Source: an uncultured Gammaproteobacteria bacterium
GTDB lineage: Bacteria; Pseudomonadota; Gammaproteobacteria; Eutrophobiales; Eutrophobiaceae
NCBI GenBank assembly: GCA_943788815.1
Contig: CALSRS010000001.1
Coordinates: 2,045,501-2,109,500, forward strand
DNA: 64,000 bases
Direction of reading: 5' to 3'
In this document: in pieces, positions 62,518 to 64,000 of the stretch
Layout of the letters: each line of letters opens with the position of its first letter
Position numbering within the stretch: position 1 is the stretch's first letter
Translations under genes and position numbers: made by a program
The notes under the pieces: model-generated
Database searches by the model: none
What the model saw: the letters and a program-made list of their open reading frames with translations, nothing else
Told to the model about the DNA's origin: nothing

Positions 62518-64000
62518 ATGAAAACGCTTATAAAAATTCGTATCGGTTTTCTTTTATATGTCATGTATGGCTTCGTTGCCATGGCACAGCCATCGACCCT
62601 GGATGGGGAGTGGCCTGCTTATGGGGCCGATCTGTCCAGTACTCGTTATTCCCCACTGGATCAGATCAATGCCGATAATGTTGCAGGGCTTAAAATTGCC
62701 TGGCGATGGTCGGCCGCGAACTATGGACCCTTCCCGGAAAACATCTACCGTACGACACCATTAATGATCGACGGTGTGATCTATGCTACCGCGGGTGTCC
62801 GTCGTACAGTGGTCGCTATTGATGCCGCTAACGGTGAGACACTCTGGGTATATCGAATGGATGAGGGGCAGCGTGGCAGCCGATCTCCGCGGTTTAACTC
62901 CGGTCGTGGCGTGGCCTTTTGGCAGGGGAGTAGCGACGAAAAACCACGTATCTTTGTGATAACACCGGGTTATCGTTTAATCTCTTTAGATGCTAAGACT
63001 GGAATACCAGTTAACGAGTTTAATGATGATGGCATCATAGATCTTTTTGATTCTGTTCGAATTCCTGACGGCGTTAATCCCATCGGGACCATAGGCTCAT
63101 CATCACCACCCGTCATCGTTAACGATGTCGTCATAGTTGGCTCAGCCCATGTTACCGGGCGCTTACATCGCCAACCGGAAAACATTCCCGGTGATATACG
63201 TGGGTTTGATGCAGCAACAGGGGAATTACTCTGGACGTTTCACGTAGTTCCCAAAGATGGTGAAGTGGGCGCTGAGACCTGGGAGGAGGGTTCTAATCAT
63301 TACTCAGGAAATGCCGGGGTATGGACCACCTTTTCCGCTGATCCAGAACTTGGAATAGTGTATCTCCCAACAGAAGCTTCTACCCATGACTGGTATGGCG
63401 GTCACCGTCTGGGTGACAATCTTTTTTCCAGTAGCCTGGTGGCACTGGATGTCAGGACCGGTTTACGCCGATGGCATTTTCAAATCGTCCATCATGATGT
63501 CTGGGACTTTGATAATCCTGCCGCACCTATCCTGGTGGATATAAACGTTGATGGAAATGAGATACCTGCCGTTGCCCAGATCACCAAGCAAGGATGGGTG
63601 TTCTTGTTTAATCGGATTACTGGTGAGCCCGTGTTTCCCATTGAGGAACGTCCGGTGCCTACGGACACCAATGTTCCAGGTGAAAGACTCTCACCAACAC
63701 AACCTGTTCCGGTAAAACCTCCTGCATTTACCCGTCAGGGTTTTACAGAGAATGACCTGCTTGATTACACGCCTGAATTAAGACGCAAGGCGAGGCAACT
63801 AATACAAGGCGTACGGTTTGGACCAATCTATACCCCTATTGAGATTTCTGATCCCCAAAATGCTTATCGAGGAACTATCATGTTTCCGCGTTCTACCGGT
63901 GGCGCCAACTGGGAAGGTGGAGCTGTTGATCCGCAGACGGGTATTCTTTATGTGAGTTCCCAGTTAAATGCCGCAATCGAAGGCCTGTTACCGCCAACAG
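62518..64000 (+). CDS. PQQ-dependent dehydrogenase, 5' part (continues past window)
   Basis: An open frame from ATG 62518 to the last base. Leader MKTLIKIRIGFLLYVMYGFVAMAQ, then GEWPAYGADLSSTRYSPLDQINADNV, which is the quinoprotein dehydrogenase start, with repeated docking motifs AIDAANGETLWVY, FDAATGELLWTFH, LDVRTGLRRWHFQ and HHDVWDFDNPAAP, and GWVFLFNRITGEPVFP. It resembles membrane-bound or periplasmic glucose/quinate-type PQQ enzymes but without the N-terminal membrane helices in this copy. It begins 25 bases after the cysteine-synthase-like gene and may be cotranscribed. PQQ biosynthesis genes are not in the window. Confidence 0.9.
   Translation, partial: MKTLIKIRIGFLLYVMYGFVAMAQPSTLDGEWPAYGADLSSTRYSPLDQINADNVAGLKIAWRWSAANYGPFPENIYRTTPLMIDGVIYATAGVRRTVVAIDAANGETLWVYRMDEGQRGSRSPRFNSGRGVAFWQGSSDEKPRIFVITPGYRLISLDAKTGIPVNEFNDDGIIDLFDSVRIPDGVNPIGTIGSSSPPVIVNDVVIVGSAHVTGRLHRQPENIPGDIRGFDAATGELLWTFHVVPKDGEVGAETWEEGSNHYSGNAGVWTTFSADPELGIVYLPTEASTHDWYGGHRLGDNLFSSSLVALDVRTGLRRWHFQIVHHDVWDFDNPAAPILVDINVDGNEIPAVAQITKQGWVFLFNRITGEPVFPIEERPVPTDTNVPGERLSPTQPVPVKPPAFTRQGFTENDLLDYTPELRRKARQLIQGVRFGPIYTPIEISDPQNAYRGTIMFPRSTGGANWEGGAVDPQTGILYVSSQLNAAIEGLLPPT

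Overview
The window is a 64 kb stretch of a moderate-GC (roughly mid-40s %) Gram-negative chromosome. The evidence is Sec and Tat leaders, many lipoboxes, TonB-dependent receptors, MipA/OmpV, Hcp and YbiT/RhlE-type housekeeping genes that read like a gammaproteobacterium, probably an uncultured marine or aquatic lineage. The taxonomic guess is inference from protein style and from scattered palindromic repeats of the kind common in marine gammaproteobacteria. No rRNA, tRNA, CRISPR array, integrase or transposase was seen.

Layout. 0-5 kb: the 3' part of a PQQ-dependent dehydrogenase, a DUF6340-like lipoprotein, a B3-like metallo-beta-lactamase (MBL) with an altered metal site. 4.2-8.1 kb: an inorganic-carbon block, with a divergent CbbR-like LysR regulator, a small membrane protein, the SbtA bicarbonate transporter, then purE-purK (PurK consumes bicarbonate). 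8.4-14.9 kb: ABC-F protein YbiT, a periplasmic asparaginase-like protein with altered catalytic motif, RhlE helicase, an orphan Hcp and a delta-class carbonic anhydrase. 15-29 kb: a plug/barrel outer membrane protein, TspO, a DUF2141-MipA fusion, an arylsulfotransferase, a GOB-like MBL, an S41 protease with a small lipoprotein, HbpS/GlcG, small envelope proteins and two secreted alpha/beta hydrolases.

29-64 kb is dominated by secreted catabolism: three large proteins that combine a carboxypeptidase-regulatory-like fold, one or two c-type haem motifs and a Vgb-like beta-propeller; a TonB-dependent receptor, a dihaem cytochrome c, five intact amidohydrolases plus a sixth that has lost its metal ligands and is translationally coupled to an intact partner, a DSD1-family PLP enzyme, an aldo/keto reductase with an IorAB-type molybdenum hydroxylase, a canonical B3-like MBL, a second plug/barrel paralogue, a cysteine-synthase-like enzyme and the 5' part of a second PQQ dehydrogenase. 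An APS-reductase-type CysH and an SDR sit in the middle.

How it may work together (inference): large or cyclic organic substrates are imported or captured by the receptors, opened by hydrolases (MBL-fold, amidohydrolase, alpha/beta hydrolases) in the periplasm, and oxidised by PQQ- and molybdenum-dependent dehydrogenases that pass electrons to the local c-type cytochromes. The points most worth following are the haem/propeller family, the amidohydrolase pseudo-enzyme pair, the three MBLs with three different metal-ligand sets, the SbtA-PurEK linkage with a nearby delta carbonic anhydrase, and a decayed cytochrome c gene end that records a past duplication.
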